A stretch of 53,993 nucleotides of DNA. Origin: Syntrophobacteraceae bacterium (GTDB taxonomy: Bacteria; Desulfobacterota; Syntrophobacteria; Syntrophobacterales; Syntrophobacteraceae). Where the stretch lies: contig JAGPLX010000013.1 of NCBI GenBank assembly GCA_018053185.1, forward strand, positions 1-53,993, given 5' to 3'. Of the stretch, positions 1-7,744 are shown one piece after another. The notes under the pieces are model-generated. The model did no database searches, was not told the DNA's origin, and saw only the letters and a list, made by a program, of their open reading frames with translations. Each line of letters opens with the position of its first letter. The stretch's first letter is position 1. A program made the translations under genes and the position numbers.

Positions 1-116
1 CGTGCAAGGGCTGTGGGATCTGCGCAGCCGCCTGTCCCCAAAAAGCCATTGACATGCTGCATTTCCGGCATAGCCAGATTGTCGCCACGATCCGAGCCGG
101 AGGAAGAAAGGCATAA
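1..116 (+). CDS. HdrA-like protein, C-terminal end (partial)
   Basis: Only the last 37 residues are in the window; the reading frame starts at base 3 and stops with TAA at 114-116. The fragment carries a complete [4Fe-4S] signature, CKGCGICAAACP, followed by a short basic tail. This matches the C-terminal ferredoxin domain of heterodisulfide reductase subunit A (HdrA), which passes electrons between its FAD and partner subunits. The mvhD-like gene begins 21 bases downstream and another HdrA follows, so it is probably the first gene seen of an hdrA-mvhD-hdrA operon. The fragment alone could also be the end of a QmoB-like or other ferredoxin-domain protein. The neighbours make HdrA the best call. 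Confidence 0.7.
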   Translation, partial: CKGCGICAAACPQKAIDMLHFRHSQIVATIRAGGRKA

Positions 117-137
117 ACTGGAGGAAGGAGTACGGAG

Positions 138-896
138 ATGGAAAAAACGTTCGAACCAAGAATGCTGGCATTCCTGTGTAACTGGTGTTCGTATGCCGGA
201 GCGGATCTGGCGGGGGTGTCCCGCTTCCAGTACCCGCCGACCATAAGAATTGTGCGGACCATGTGTTCGGGGAGGGTGGATCCGGTCCATGTGGTGGAAG
301 GGCTGAGGAGCGGCTATGACTGTGTGCTGGTTTTTGGCTGCCATTTCGGGGATTGCCATTACGTGGACGGAAACCTGTATACCGCCAAGAGAATGGAGGT
401 AGTGAAATGGCTTCTCGAGTATTCAGGGGTTGGTTCGGATCGGGCGGAAGTCCGATGGGTCAGCGCCGCCGAAGGCCAGATTTTCGCCGATTATGTGAAG
501 GAACTCACTGAACGGACCCAAAAGCTCGGGCCGTTTGATCCCGAGAAATACCGCTTGCCCTTGGCGGCGGTGGCCGGAGTACTCAATTCCGTCCGGTTTC
601 GGTGGCTCATGGGGATGGAACGTCAGCTCACCGAGCGGGAGAACGTGTATCACCAAAAGCTCGAGGAAGAGGGGTACCGATCCTTTCTCAAGACCGTCGC
701 CAGGATTGAATACCAAAAAGCATTGATCATGGAGGTGTTGAAGGAAGGCGCCCTATCGGTGCGGGAAATTTCCGAAAAAACGGGCCTGCCGGTTTACGAG
801 GTTTCCCTTCGATTGTCGGACCTGGAAAGAGCCGGCCAGGTGGAGTTGAAAGGCTATGAAGGCACTACGCCGCGGTTTATCAGCCTGGCTGCGTAG
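138..896 (+). CDS. mvhD: MvhD-like hydrogenase iron-sulfur (delta) subunit with C-terminal winged-helix-like domain
   Basis: 252 residues. The first ~130 match MvhD, the small [2Fe-2S] protein that hands electrons from a hydrogenase, formate dehydrogenase or other donor to HdrA for flavin-based bifurcation. Cysteines typical of the family are visible: FLCNWC (C14, C17), C43, and C62/C68/C73 in the CVLVFGCHFGDCH segment. MvhD alone is normally about 130-150 residues. Here roughly 60 C-terminal residues look like a winged helix-turn-helix (ALSVREISEKTGLPVYEVSLRLSDLERAG). The start follows a purine-rich site (gaaggagtacggag). It sits 21 bp after one HdrA and 135 bp before another, so an Hdr-Mvh electron-transfer complex in the cytoplasm is likely. 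What the tail does is unknown; it may mediate protein contacts rather than bind DNA. Confidence 0.85.
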   Translation: MEKTFEPRMLAFLCNWCSYAGADLAGVSRFQYPPTIRIVRTMCSGRVDPVHVVEGLRSGYDCVLVFGCHFGDCHYVDGNLYTAKRMEVVKWLLEYSGVGSDRAEVRWVSAAEGQIFADYVKELTERTQKLGPFDPEKYRLPLAAVAGVLNSVRFRWLMGMERQLTERENVYHQKLEEEGYRSFLKTVARIEYQKALIMEVLKEGALSVREISEKTGLPVYEVSLRLSDLERAGQVELKGYEGTTPRFISLAA

Positions 897-925
897 CTGT
901 CTGGCCCGAACCCCAGATGAAGATC

Positions 926-993
926 CCATCCCCTCTGAGTCGATCTCTGTTGTTTTGGAGCTCTGAGTTCGAAGGAGCCGGTCGAGGGGATGG
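926..993 (+). repeat. Inverted repeat between mvhD and the selenoprotein hdrA
   Basis: CCATCCCCTC at 926-935 is the exact reverse complement of GAGGGGATGG at 984-993, giving a 10-bp stem around a 48-nt interior. There is no downstream T-run, so it is not a classical terminator. It lies in the 135-bp gap just before the ribosome binding site of hdrA. It could tune or process the polycistronic mRNA, or be chance in GC-rich DNA. Nothing else is visible in the gap. Confidence 0.35.
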
Positions 994-1031
994 CCCATAG
1001 ATCATCGTCAACGGACACTCAATAGGGAGTA

Positions 1032-4000
1032 ATGGCTGTGAATCATACGGAACAAAAAGGAAAAGTGGGGGCGGTGCTGGTGGTCGGTGCCGGCATCGCC
1101 GGCATGCAGGCAGCCTTGGACCTGGCGAACTCGGGCTACTATGTGTACCTGGTCGACCGGGCTCCCTGCGTTGGAGGCATGATGGCTCAGTTGGACAAGA
1201 CCTTTCCGACCAACGACTGTGCCATGTGAATCATTTCCCCCAAGCTGGTCGAGGTCGGCCGGCATTTGAATGTTCGAATCATCACCAATACCGAGGTGGA
1301 AGCTATCGAGGGAGAGGCCGGGCGTTTCCTGGCCTTGCTGAAAACGTACCCTCGGTTCATCGATCTGGATAAATGCACGGGCTGCGGGGTATGCGCTCAG
1401 GCGTGCCCGGTTTCCGCCGTGAACGAATTCAACGTGGGGCTGGATTCGAGGGCGGCCGTCTCCATCCGCTATCCTCAAGCCGTTCCCCTTGTTTTCTCCA
1501 TCGACCCGGACACGTGCGTCGGGTGCGGACTTTGTGAGACGGTTTGTTTGGCCAAAGCCATCCGGTATGACGACACCCTCCGCAGAATGGATATCGAGGT
1601 AGGAGCGGTGATCTTGGCTGGGGGCAACGAGGTGTTCGACCCGTCTCCCTACGACACCTACGGCTACGCATCTTCGCCCAATGTGATCACCAGCCTCGAG
1701 TTCGAGCGGATCTTGAGCGCCTCGGGACCCTTTCGTGGACATCTCATGCGTCCCTATGACCGGGAAGAACCCAAAAAGATTGCCTGGCTTCAGTGCGTGG
1801 GCTCGCGGGATGTCAACACGGCAGGCAATCCGTACTGCTCGGCCGTCTGCTGCATGTATGCCGTCAAGGAGGCGGTCATCGCAAAGGAACATGCCCATGG
1901 TCCTCTGGATACGGCCATCTTCTACATGGACATGCGCACCTACGGGAAGGATTTCGATCAATACTACGAACGGGCCAGGGAAGAGCACGGCGTTCGTTTC
2001 ATTCGCTCCAGGGTGCACTCTATTTTGCCCGTTGGAGACGGAGACCTCGAGATCCAGTACGTGGGAGAAGACGGGGAACCGAAACAGGAGGTCTTCAACC
2101 TGGTGGTCCTGTCCGTGGGTTTTCGGGTGGGACAGGAACTGGTGGAACTGGCTCAACGATTGGGAGTCGAATTGAACCAGTATCGATTCGCCAAGACCGA
2201 CAGTTTTGCCCCCGTTGCCACATCGAGGCCCGGGATTTTCGTTTGCGGGACCTTCCAGGGTCCCAAGGACATTCCCCAGGCCGTGGTGGAAGCTTCGGCG
2301 GCGGCGGCCTCCTCCGGTGTTCTCCTCAACGATGCCCGGTGGACTGCGACTCGGGAAATGGAGGTTCCGGCCCAGACGGATATCCGGGGGGAGGTTCCTC
2401 GAGTCGGCGTCTTCGTATGCCACTGTGGGATCAACATTGGAGGAGTGGTGAATGTTCCCGAGGTTCGAGAGTTCGCCAAGAGGCTTCCTTTCGTGGTGTA
2501 TGCCGAGGAGAACCTTTACACTTGTTCCCAGGATACCCAGATGAAGATGGCGGAAGTCATCCGGAAGAAAGGGATCAACCGGGTAGTGGTTGCGGCCTGC
2601 ACCCCCAGGACTCATGAGCCGTTGTTCCAGGAAACTCTGGTCAATGCCGGTTTGAACCGATACCTTTTCGAGATGGCCAACATCCGCAATCAAGTTTCCT
2701 GGGTTCACAAGAACGATAGAGTATCGGCCACCGAAAAGGCCAAGGACCTGGTTCGCATGGCCGTGGCCAAGGCCACCTTGCTGGAACCGCTTCAAGACAC
2801 GGAAGTCCCCCTCAACCCGGTCTCCCTTGTGATCGGGGGCGGGATTGCAGGGCTGACGGCAGCCAGGACTCTCGCGGAGCAAGGCTACGAGGTGCACATC
2901 GTGGAGCGGACCCCGGAGTTGGGAGGTGCGGCGAGGTCCTTGTTCAAGACCTGGCGTGGAGAGAGTGTGCAGTCCTACCTGCGCGACCTCGAGCAGCAGG
3001 TCGAGGCCAATCCCCTCATCCACGTTCATTGCTCCGCCGAGGTCACGAATGTGGAAGGATTCGTGGGCAATTTCACCACAACAATCCAGCCGGAGAAAGG
3101 CGACTCCTTCTCCTTGAACCATGGGATCACCATCCTGGCAACGGGTGCTGGTGAGCTCAAGCCGGACGAATACCTGTACGGCAAGGATCCTCGAGTGGTG
3201 ACCCATCTTGAGCTTGACGCCCGGTTCATCCAGGGAGACGAGTCCCTCAAGGAGGTTCGCTCTGCCGTGTTCATCCAGTGTGTGGGTTCCCGGGAACCGA
3301 ATCGCCCATACTGCAGCCGGGTTTGCTGCACCCATTCCGTGGAGAGCGCTCTCGAGCTCAAACGGCGCAATCCGGACATGGACATCTATGTGCTCTATCG
3401 CGATGTTCGCACCTACGGCGAGAGAGAGGACCTCTACACCAAGGCCCGTGGGGAAGGGATCATCTTCGTGCGCTACGACCCGGAGAATCGGCCGCAGGTC
3501 CGGACGGAAGATGCCGCCCTGCAGGTGACGGTGACGGATCCCATCCTGGGACGACCACTCAGAATCGAACCGGATCTACTGGTATTGGCCACTGCCGTTG
3601 TTCCATCGGGAAACGACCTGCTGGCGCAGTTCTTCAAGGTGCCTCTGAACTCGGACGGCTTCTTCGTGGAAGCCCATGCCAAGCTGCGTCCCGTGGACTT
3701 TGCCACGGAAGGGGTTTTCGTCTGTGGCCTGGCACACTATCCCAAGGCGGTGGACGAGAGCATCGCCCAGGCTCTGGCCGCCAGCGCCCGTGCCATGGTG
3801 CTTCTTACCCGAGGCAAGGTGTTCGTCAGCGGGGCCGTCGCTGAAACGGTTCAAGCCCTGTGCAGTGGTTGTGGAACCTGTGTTGCCGTCTGTCCTTATT
3901 CCGCGGCCGGTCTGAATGTACACGGAAAATCGGAGATAAACTCCGCCCTGTGCAAGGGTTGTGGACTTTGCACGGCGTCCTGCCGTTCCGGTGCCATTCG

Positions 4001-4052
4001 CCTCCACGGTTTTGATGATGCCCAGGTGTTTGCCATGATCGAAAACGTTTAG
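1032..4052 (+). CDS. hdrA: Selenocysteine-containing HdrA, double-module heterodisulfide reductase subunit A-like protein
   Basis: Read as one 1006-residue protein if TGA at 1227-1229 is selenocysteine 66; the frame is identical before and after it. The context is [22 protein letters not shown], where HdrA proteins normally have Cys at that position. Module 1: FAD Rossmann motif ([13 protein letters not shown], ~17-29), the C46/C63/U66 motif, ferredoxin cysteines 115/118/121/125 and 162/165/168/172, and a CVGSRD...YCSAVCC motif near 255-274. Module 2 starts at [12 protein letters not shown] (~463), with a second Rossmann motif at 602-607, a second CVGSRE...CC motif, and C-terminal clusters at 944-954 and 974-984. 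Module 2 lacks the TFPTNDC motif. Ordinary HdrA is about 650 residues, so this is a fused double HdrA. Start ATG has AGGGAG upstream. Role: cytoplasmic FAD/Fe-S electron bifurcation or confurcation with MvhD; the redox partners are not shown here. Confidence 0.93.
1227..1263 (+). promoter_or_regulatory. Bacterial SECIS element (UGA plus downstream hairpin) in hdrA
   Basis: The in-frame TGA is at 1227-1229. Immediately downstream, GCTGGTCG (1244-1251) pairs along all 8 positions with CGGCCGGC (1256-1263), including two G-U pairs, and closes an AGGT loop (1252-1255). The loop G-G-U lies about 27-29 nt from the U of UGA, inside the spacing bacterial SelB elements tolerate. The AGGU loop is the same core as in E. 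coli fdhF. This is what SelB needs to insert selenocysteine. The element also encodes the conserved HdrA residues KLVEVGR, so the hairpin sits inside constrained coding sequence. Confidence 0.85.
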
Positions 4053-4081
4053 GGGCCGCAAAGAAATCAAAAAAACCGCTC

Positions 4082-4114
4082 AAGGACGGGTGGATAGCTT
4101 CTTCCCGTCCTTTT
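4082..4114. terminator. Bidirectional intrinsic terminator between hdrA and the convergent nucleotidyltransferase gene
   Basis: GGACGGG (4084-4090) pairs with CCCGTCC (4104-4110), extended by AA/TT, followed by TTTT (4111-4114) on the plus strand. On the minus strand the same hairpin runs into a T-rich tract (the complement of the A-runs at 4068-4077). It lies 30 bp past the hdrA stop and can end both convergent transcripts. Confidence 0.75.
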
Positions 4115-4266
4115 CCGTTTTTCGAATCCCGTCCCCATTCGAGGGACGGGGCCGGGCTGGATCGGCCAGTGGGCGGTGAACATCAGGGTTGTTGGACCTG
4201 CCGATCTTTTGTGCCCTGCTACAAAGTGGCGGAACTGCGCATCCGGCCTCTGCAGGGAGCATGAAA

Positions 4267-4314
4267 GGCTATGCCCCCGAGAAGCGGATGCCGGATTATG
4301 CCGTACTGTGCAGG
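4267..4314 (+). repeat. 48-bp dispersed repeat, copy A, inside an 18-codon micro-ORF
   Basis: This stretch matches 38740-38787 at 39 of 48 positions without gaps. In the shared frame the two copies read GYAPEKRMPDYAVLCR and [16 protein letters not shown]. Three of the eight changed codons are synonymous (GTA/GTG Val, CTG/TTA Leu, AGG/CGG Arg), which hints at selection on a peptide. Copy A sits in a complete micro-ORF, ATG 4261 to TGA 4315-4317 (18 residues), with GCAGGGAG just upstream. It overlaps, on the opposite strand, the last codons of the nucleotidyltransferase gene. No function is known to me. Confidence 0.45.
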
Positions 4315-5162
4315 TGATTCTCCCTCCCCCGGGATTGGTATTGTTCCTGGACAAAGCGCAGGGAATCCGGAGTGTCCACCCCGCAGACTTCTTCCTCGGG
4401 GGCCGTCACCCATCCAATGGAAATCCCGTCCCGACTCATCCATTCCACCAGGTCCGTCAGAAAAAATTCCTCGATGGTGACCCATTGCCCACCTCGTTGT
4501 TTTTGCACTCGATGGGGTCGGGTTGCCAGGATGTTCATGTAATCGAGAAGCACGGCGCGCCGCACGGCGTAGACTCCGGCGTTGCAGTAGCGGAGAGCGG
4601 CCCGTTGGTGGGCGGGGTACCGGTGCCAGTATTTCCACTCGACGATGCGAACCACCCGATCTTTGTCCATCTCCAACATGCCGTACTGAGCTTTGTCCTC
4701 GGGCATGAAAGCCAGGATGACCATCTCATGTCGATCCAGGCTTTCCACGAGATTCCTGTAGGTTTGAGGTTGAATCAGGGGTACGTCCCCCATGGTGATG
4801 AGAACCGCTTGTTCCGCGACTCGCTCCAGGTAGGGACGGGCCGCCAGGAGGGCCCCTCCCGTGCCGTTGGTTTCCGGCTGAAAGAGGTACTCGACATCGA
4901 ATGCCCGGGTCGCTTCCTTCACCGCTTGGGCACAGTGATGGATCACGATTCCCCTGGGACCCGGGGGCAGGTTCGAGAGAACTTCCAGGAGGAGGGGGCG
5001 GCTGCCTGCGTATGGAGAATCTCCCGGGATCAAAGGCAGCAAAGTTTTGTTCCCTTGAAATCCTGCCATGCGGCTTCCCCTGCCCGCGGCAAAGACCACA
5101 CTTGCCACGGAACCGCCGGGGAAGGGCTCGATTGATTGTGTCGGCCCGGCAGTCGAGTTCAT
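4296..5162 (-). CDS. GlmU-type N-terminal nucleotidyltransferase (NTP-transferase fold)
   Basis: 288 residues. VVFAAGRGSRM...NKTLLPL (~22-43) is the nucleotide-binding signature of sugar-phosphate nucleotidylyltransferases. QPETNGTGGALLAARPYL and ITMGDVPLI (the GD metal/substrate motif) are close to the uridylyltransferase half of GlmU. The C-terminal left-handed beta-helix acetyltransferase of full GlmU (about 450 residues total) is absent, so this is a stand-alone pyrophosphorylase, presumably making a UDP- or dTDP-sugar in the cytoplasm. The exact substrate cannot be read from sequence. The ATG overlaps the mltG stop (ATGA), so the two are translationally coupled; the pair suggests cell-wall or envelope sugar supply. 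Confidence 0.8.
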   Translation of the reverse strand: MNSTAGPTQSIEPFPGGSVASVVFAAGRGSRMAGFQGNKTLLPLIPGDSPYAGSRPLLLEVLSNLPPGPRGIVIHHCAQAVKEATRAFDVEYLFQPETNGTGGALLAARPYLERVAEQAVLITMGDVPLIQPQTYRNLVESLDRHEMVILAFMPEDKAQYGMLEMDKDRVVRIVEWKYWHRYPAHQRAALRYCNAGVYAVRRAVLLDYMNILATRPHRVQKQRGGQWVTIEEFFLTDLVEWMSRDGISIGWVTAPEEEVCGVDTPDSLRFVQEQYQSRGRENHLHSTA

Positions 5163-6313
5163 TGGCTCCGATTCGCTCCGTCTTCTTGCTGGAATGTATG
5201 GACCGTCGGCTCCGGGACGGACGGAGGACCTTCCTGTTCCTGGGGCTTGCCCGCCCAGGTCTCCACCCGGTTTTGTTTCCCCGACTCCCGCACTTTCTTG
5301 AGGTAGCGGGAAACAGCCTCATTGTGCTCGCCCAGGGTTGCCGAAAAATGGTGAGTGCCGTCCTGGTTACTCACGAAGTAGAGATAGTCCACTTTTTCGG
5401 GGTACAGCACCGCCTTGAGGGACTTGGATCCCGGGCTGCAGATCGGCCCCGCGGGCAGACCGACGTTCACATAGGTGTTGTAGGGGCTTGGCCGCTTGAG
5501 ATGGGCCGAGGTGACGGGGCCGCTGAAACCTTCGAGGTCGTACACTGCCGTGGGGTCGCTCTGAAGGGGCATTCCCAATCGCAGACGATTGAGAAAAACC
5601 GCCGAAATGACGGGCCGTTCGGCATCCGCCACAGCCTCTTTTTCCACCATGGAAGCGAGAATGACCACATCGTGGACCCTCAGCCCCAGGTCCGACGCTC
5701 TCCTTTTCCATTCCTCGGGGAAGCGGTTCCAAAACTGCTGGACCATGGCCTTGAGGATGGAAGGTGCGGTGGAGGATCGGGGCAACAGGTAAGTATCCGG
5801 GTAGAGATAGCCCTCGAGGGTGGGGGACTGGAAGCCCAGGCTGTGCACAAAGGTCGGGTCCGTGGCGAGACGGAGGACTTCCTCCATGGGTGCAAGCCCC
5901 TTGTCTTCGATGATCTTTGCCGTACTTCGGATGGTAGATCCTTCGGGGATGGTGAGGTGATGGAGGAAAACGCGACCCTGGACCAGATGATCCAGGACCT
6001 GTTCGGGGGTGAGGAGGGTGGAAAAGGCGTATTCCCCCGCCTTGAGCTTCTGATCGCTCTTTCGAAGCCGGCAGAGTACCCGGAACTTGAGAGCGTCCGT
6101 GACCACGCCGTTTTCCTGGAGAAGCAGGGCGATCTTCATAGCCCCCATCCCCGGACGGATTTCGACCCACCGCACGGACGGCTGCGTGTTTCCAGGGAGC
6201 CTCAAAAAGAGCCAGAACCGAAAAAGAACCAATCCGGAGGAGACCGCAAAGAGACTGATCAAGGCGACAAGGAAAAAGCATCCCCGGAAAGGTTGGCGAC
6301 GACCACGACCCAT
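5159..6313 (-). CDS. mltG: Endolytic murein transglycosylase MltG
   Basis: 384 residues from the ATG at 6313, chosen because AGGAGG stands 5 nt upstream; the frame stays open further upstream but without coding character. An N-terminal membrane anchor (FLVALISLFAVSSGLVLFRF) is followed by the YceG/MltG domain. IPEGSTIRSTAKII, the catalytic-glutamate region ILASMVEKEAV, and the SPYNTYVNVGLPAGPICSPG segment are hallmark motifs. MltG cleaves nascent glycan strands in the inner membrane and sets glycan length. The C-terminus carries an extra low-complexity tail (Q/E/P/S-rich). It forms an operon with the downstream nucleotidyltransferase gene and is divergent from purM. Confidence 0.95.
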   Translation of the reverse strand: MGRGRRQPFRGCFFLVALISLFAVSSGLVLFRFWLFLRLPGNTQPSVRWVEIRPGMGAMKIALLLQENGVVTDALKFRVLCRLRKSDQKLKAGEYAFSTLLTPEQVLDHLVQGRVFLHHLTIPEGSTIRSTAKIIEDKGLAPMEEVLRLATDPTFVHSLGFQSPTLEGYLYPDTYLLPRSSTAPSILKAMVQQFWNRFPEEWKRRASDLGLRVHDVVILASMVEKEAVADAERPVISAVFLNRLRLGMPLQSDPTAVYDLEGFSGPVTSAHLKRPSPYNTYVNVGLPAGPICSPGSKSLKAVLYPEKVDYLYFVSNQDGTHHFSATLGEHNEAVSRYLKKVRESGKQNRVETWAGKPQEQEGPPSVPEPTVHTFQQEDGANRSQ

Positions 6314-6529
6314 TCCCACCTCCTGTGGTGTGGATTTGTACCATGAAAGACCGTGATGGACAACGGACGGGTGGGAGGGCTGCGCGGGAAATGCCCTGGA
6401 TGTATTTCCCCTGTCGGAAATAACAGGGATCCCTATGATTCGTGGAAGAGAAAGGACCGTTTCACATGGCTTTGAGAAAAAAAACAGGAGGATGGCGAAA
6501 GGATCTTCCATGGGTTCCATGAAGAATGT

Positions 6530-6557
6530 TTGGCGGACGACCGATCTATGATATAGT
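6530..6557 (+). promoter_or_regulatory. Probable sigma-70 promoter of purM
   Basis: TTGGCG (6530-6535), a 16-bp spacer and TATAGT (6552-6557, five of six consensus bases) lie about 50 bp before the purM ATG. The rest of the 293-bp mltG-purM gap shows only a weak CCCTGT/ACAGGG hairpin near 6400-6420. Confidence 0.5.
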
Positions 6558-6606
6558 TCATTCTACGAATACAAATCGATCTGTTCGGGGAAGGGAAACG
6601 CGTCTT

Positions 6607-7650
6607 ATGGGAGCAAAATTCTATCGGGAGTCAGGGGTGGACCTGGACAAAGCCAATGAATTGGTCCAACGCATCCAGCCACTGGTGCGAAGCACGTTCC
6701 ATGGAGGGGTCATCAGGGACATCGGTGGCTTTGGCGGATTGTATTCCCTCAATTGCTCCGAATTGAAAAACCCCGTGCTCGTATCCTCCACCGACGGGGT
6801 GGGCACCAAACTTCGCATAGCCGGTTGGGCCAACTGTCACGACACGATTGGAATCGATCTTGTAGCCATGAGTGTGAACGACATCATCGTCCAGGGGGCC
6901 CGTCCCTTGTTTTTCCTCGATTACCTGGCCATGGGAAAACTGGACCTGGATGTGGTGGAGGACATCATCCGTGGCGTGGTGGCAGGGTGCAAGGAAGCAA
7001 GCTGCCCGCTCATCGGGGGTGAGACCGCGGAGATGCCCGGGTTTTACCAGGACAACCAATACGATCTGGCGGGTTTTGCCGTGGGCTTGGTGGAAAACAG
7101 CAAGATCATCGACGGTTCCTCCATTCACGTGGGACAGGAAATCATCGGCCTTGCCTCCACCGGCCTCCATTCCAACGGGTACAGCCTGGTGCGGCGGATC
7201 CTCCTGGACCAGATGGGGCTCAGACCGGACACCTACCTCGAGGAATGCCGTCGCACCGCCGCGGAAGAACTCCTGATGCCCACCCGCATTTATGTGGAAC
7301 CCGTCATGAAGGTCTTGAAGCAGTTCAAGATTTCTGGGATGGCCCACATTACAGGAGGCGGATTTTATGACAACATCCCCCGGATTCTTCCCCGGGCCTG
7401 TCAGGCTCTCATTCACAAGGATTCCTGGGAGGTGCCGCCCATTTTTCGACTTTTGCAGGAAAGGGGGGGGATTCCCGAGGAAGAAATGTTCCGTGTCTTC
7501 AACAACGGGATTGGCTTTGTCCTCGTGACGGAACCCAAAGACACCGAAGATATCCTGGGGCTGTTCCATGCCATGGAAGGGAGAGCCTTCAGGATCGGTG
7601 AGATTGTGACTCGAGGGGAAAATGCCCCACCGGTATCTCTGGTCCCCTGA
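6607..7650 (+). CDS. purM: Phosphoribosylformylglycinamidine cyclo-ligase (AIR synthetase)
   Basis: 347 residues, the usual PurM length, starting at MGAKFYRESGVDLDKANELV. It catalyses ATP-dependent closure of FGAM to 5-aminoimidazole ribonucleotide, the fifth step of purine synthesis. Diagnostic segments are VSSTDGVGTKLRIA, HDTIGIDLVAMSVNDIIVQGARPLFFLDYLA (PurM/SelD fold ATP binding), GGETAEMPGFY and MAHITGGGFYDNIPRILP. No purN or other pur gene adjoins it, so it is a stand-alone unit with its own promoter. The frame is open upstream to 6526, but only this ATG starts the conserved N-terminus. Confidence 0.96.
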   Translation: MGAKFYRESGVDLDKANELVQRIQPLVRSTFHGGVIRDIGGFGGLYSLNCSELKNPVLVSSTDGVGTKLRIAGWANCHDTIGIDLVAMSVNDIIVQGARPLFFLDYLAMGKLDLDVVEDIIRGVVAGCKEASCPLIGGETAEMPGFYQDNQYDLAGFAVGLVENSKIIDGSSIHVGQEIIGLASTGLHSNGYSLVRRILLDQMGLRPDTYLEECRRTAAEELLMPTRIYVEPVMKVLKQFKISGMAHITGGGFYDNIPRILPRACQALIHKDSWEVPPIFRLLQERGGIPEEEMFRVFNNGIGFVLVTEPKDTEDILGLFHAMEGRAFRIGEIVTRGENAPPVSLVP

Positions 7651-7744
7651 CCCGGTCAGGGTCCAGCAGCCCTCGGGCGAATTCCTCCGGCAGCTCGATG
7701 GCAAAAGGGGGGAAACGGGGGGGCTCTCATCAAGGTGAACCCGG

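Noticed and set aside
1032-1229. A 65-residue truncated HdrA fragment or a nonsense-mutated pseudogene
   Set aside because: The frame is unbroken on both sides of the TGA, the residue at that position is normally Cys, and a SECIS hairpin is present, so selenocysteine reading explains it.
1008-3335. Long minus-strand open frame of 775 codons
   Set aside because: It lies fully antisense to the HdrA gene and has no family motif; it is a by-product of GC-rich codon use.
4267-4314. REP-type palindromic element
   Set aside because: The core does not fold into a stable palindrome; the substitution pattern looks coding-like instead, so it is listed as a two-copy repeat only.
4176-5135. Open frame of 319 codons on the plus strand
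   Set aside because: Antisense to the nucleotidyltransferase gene, with His/Pro-rich content and no recognised motif.
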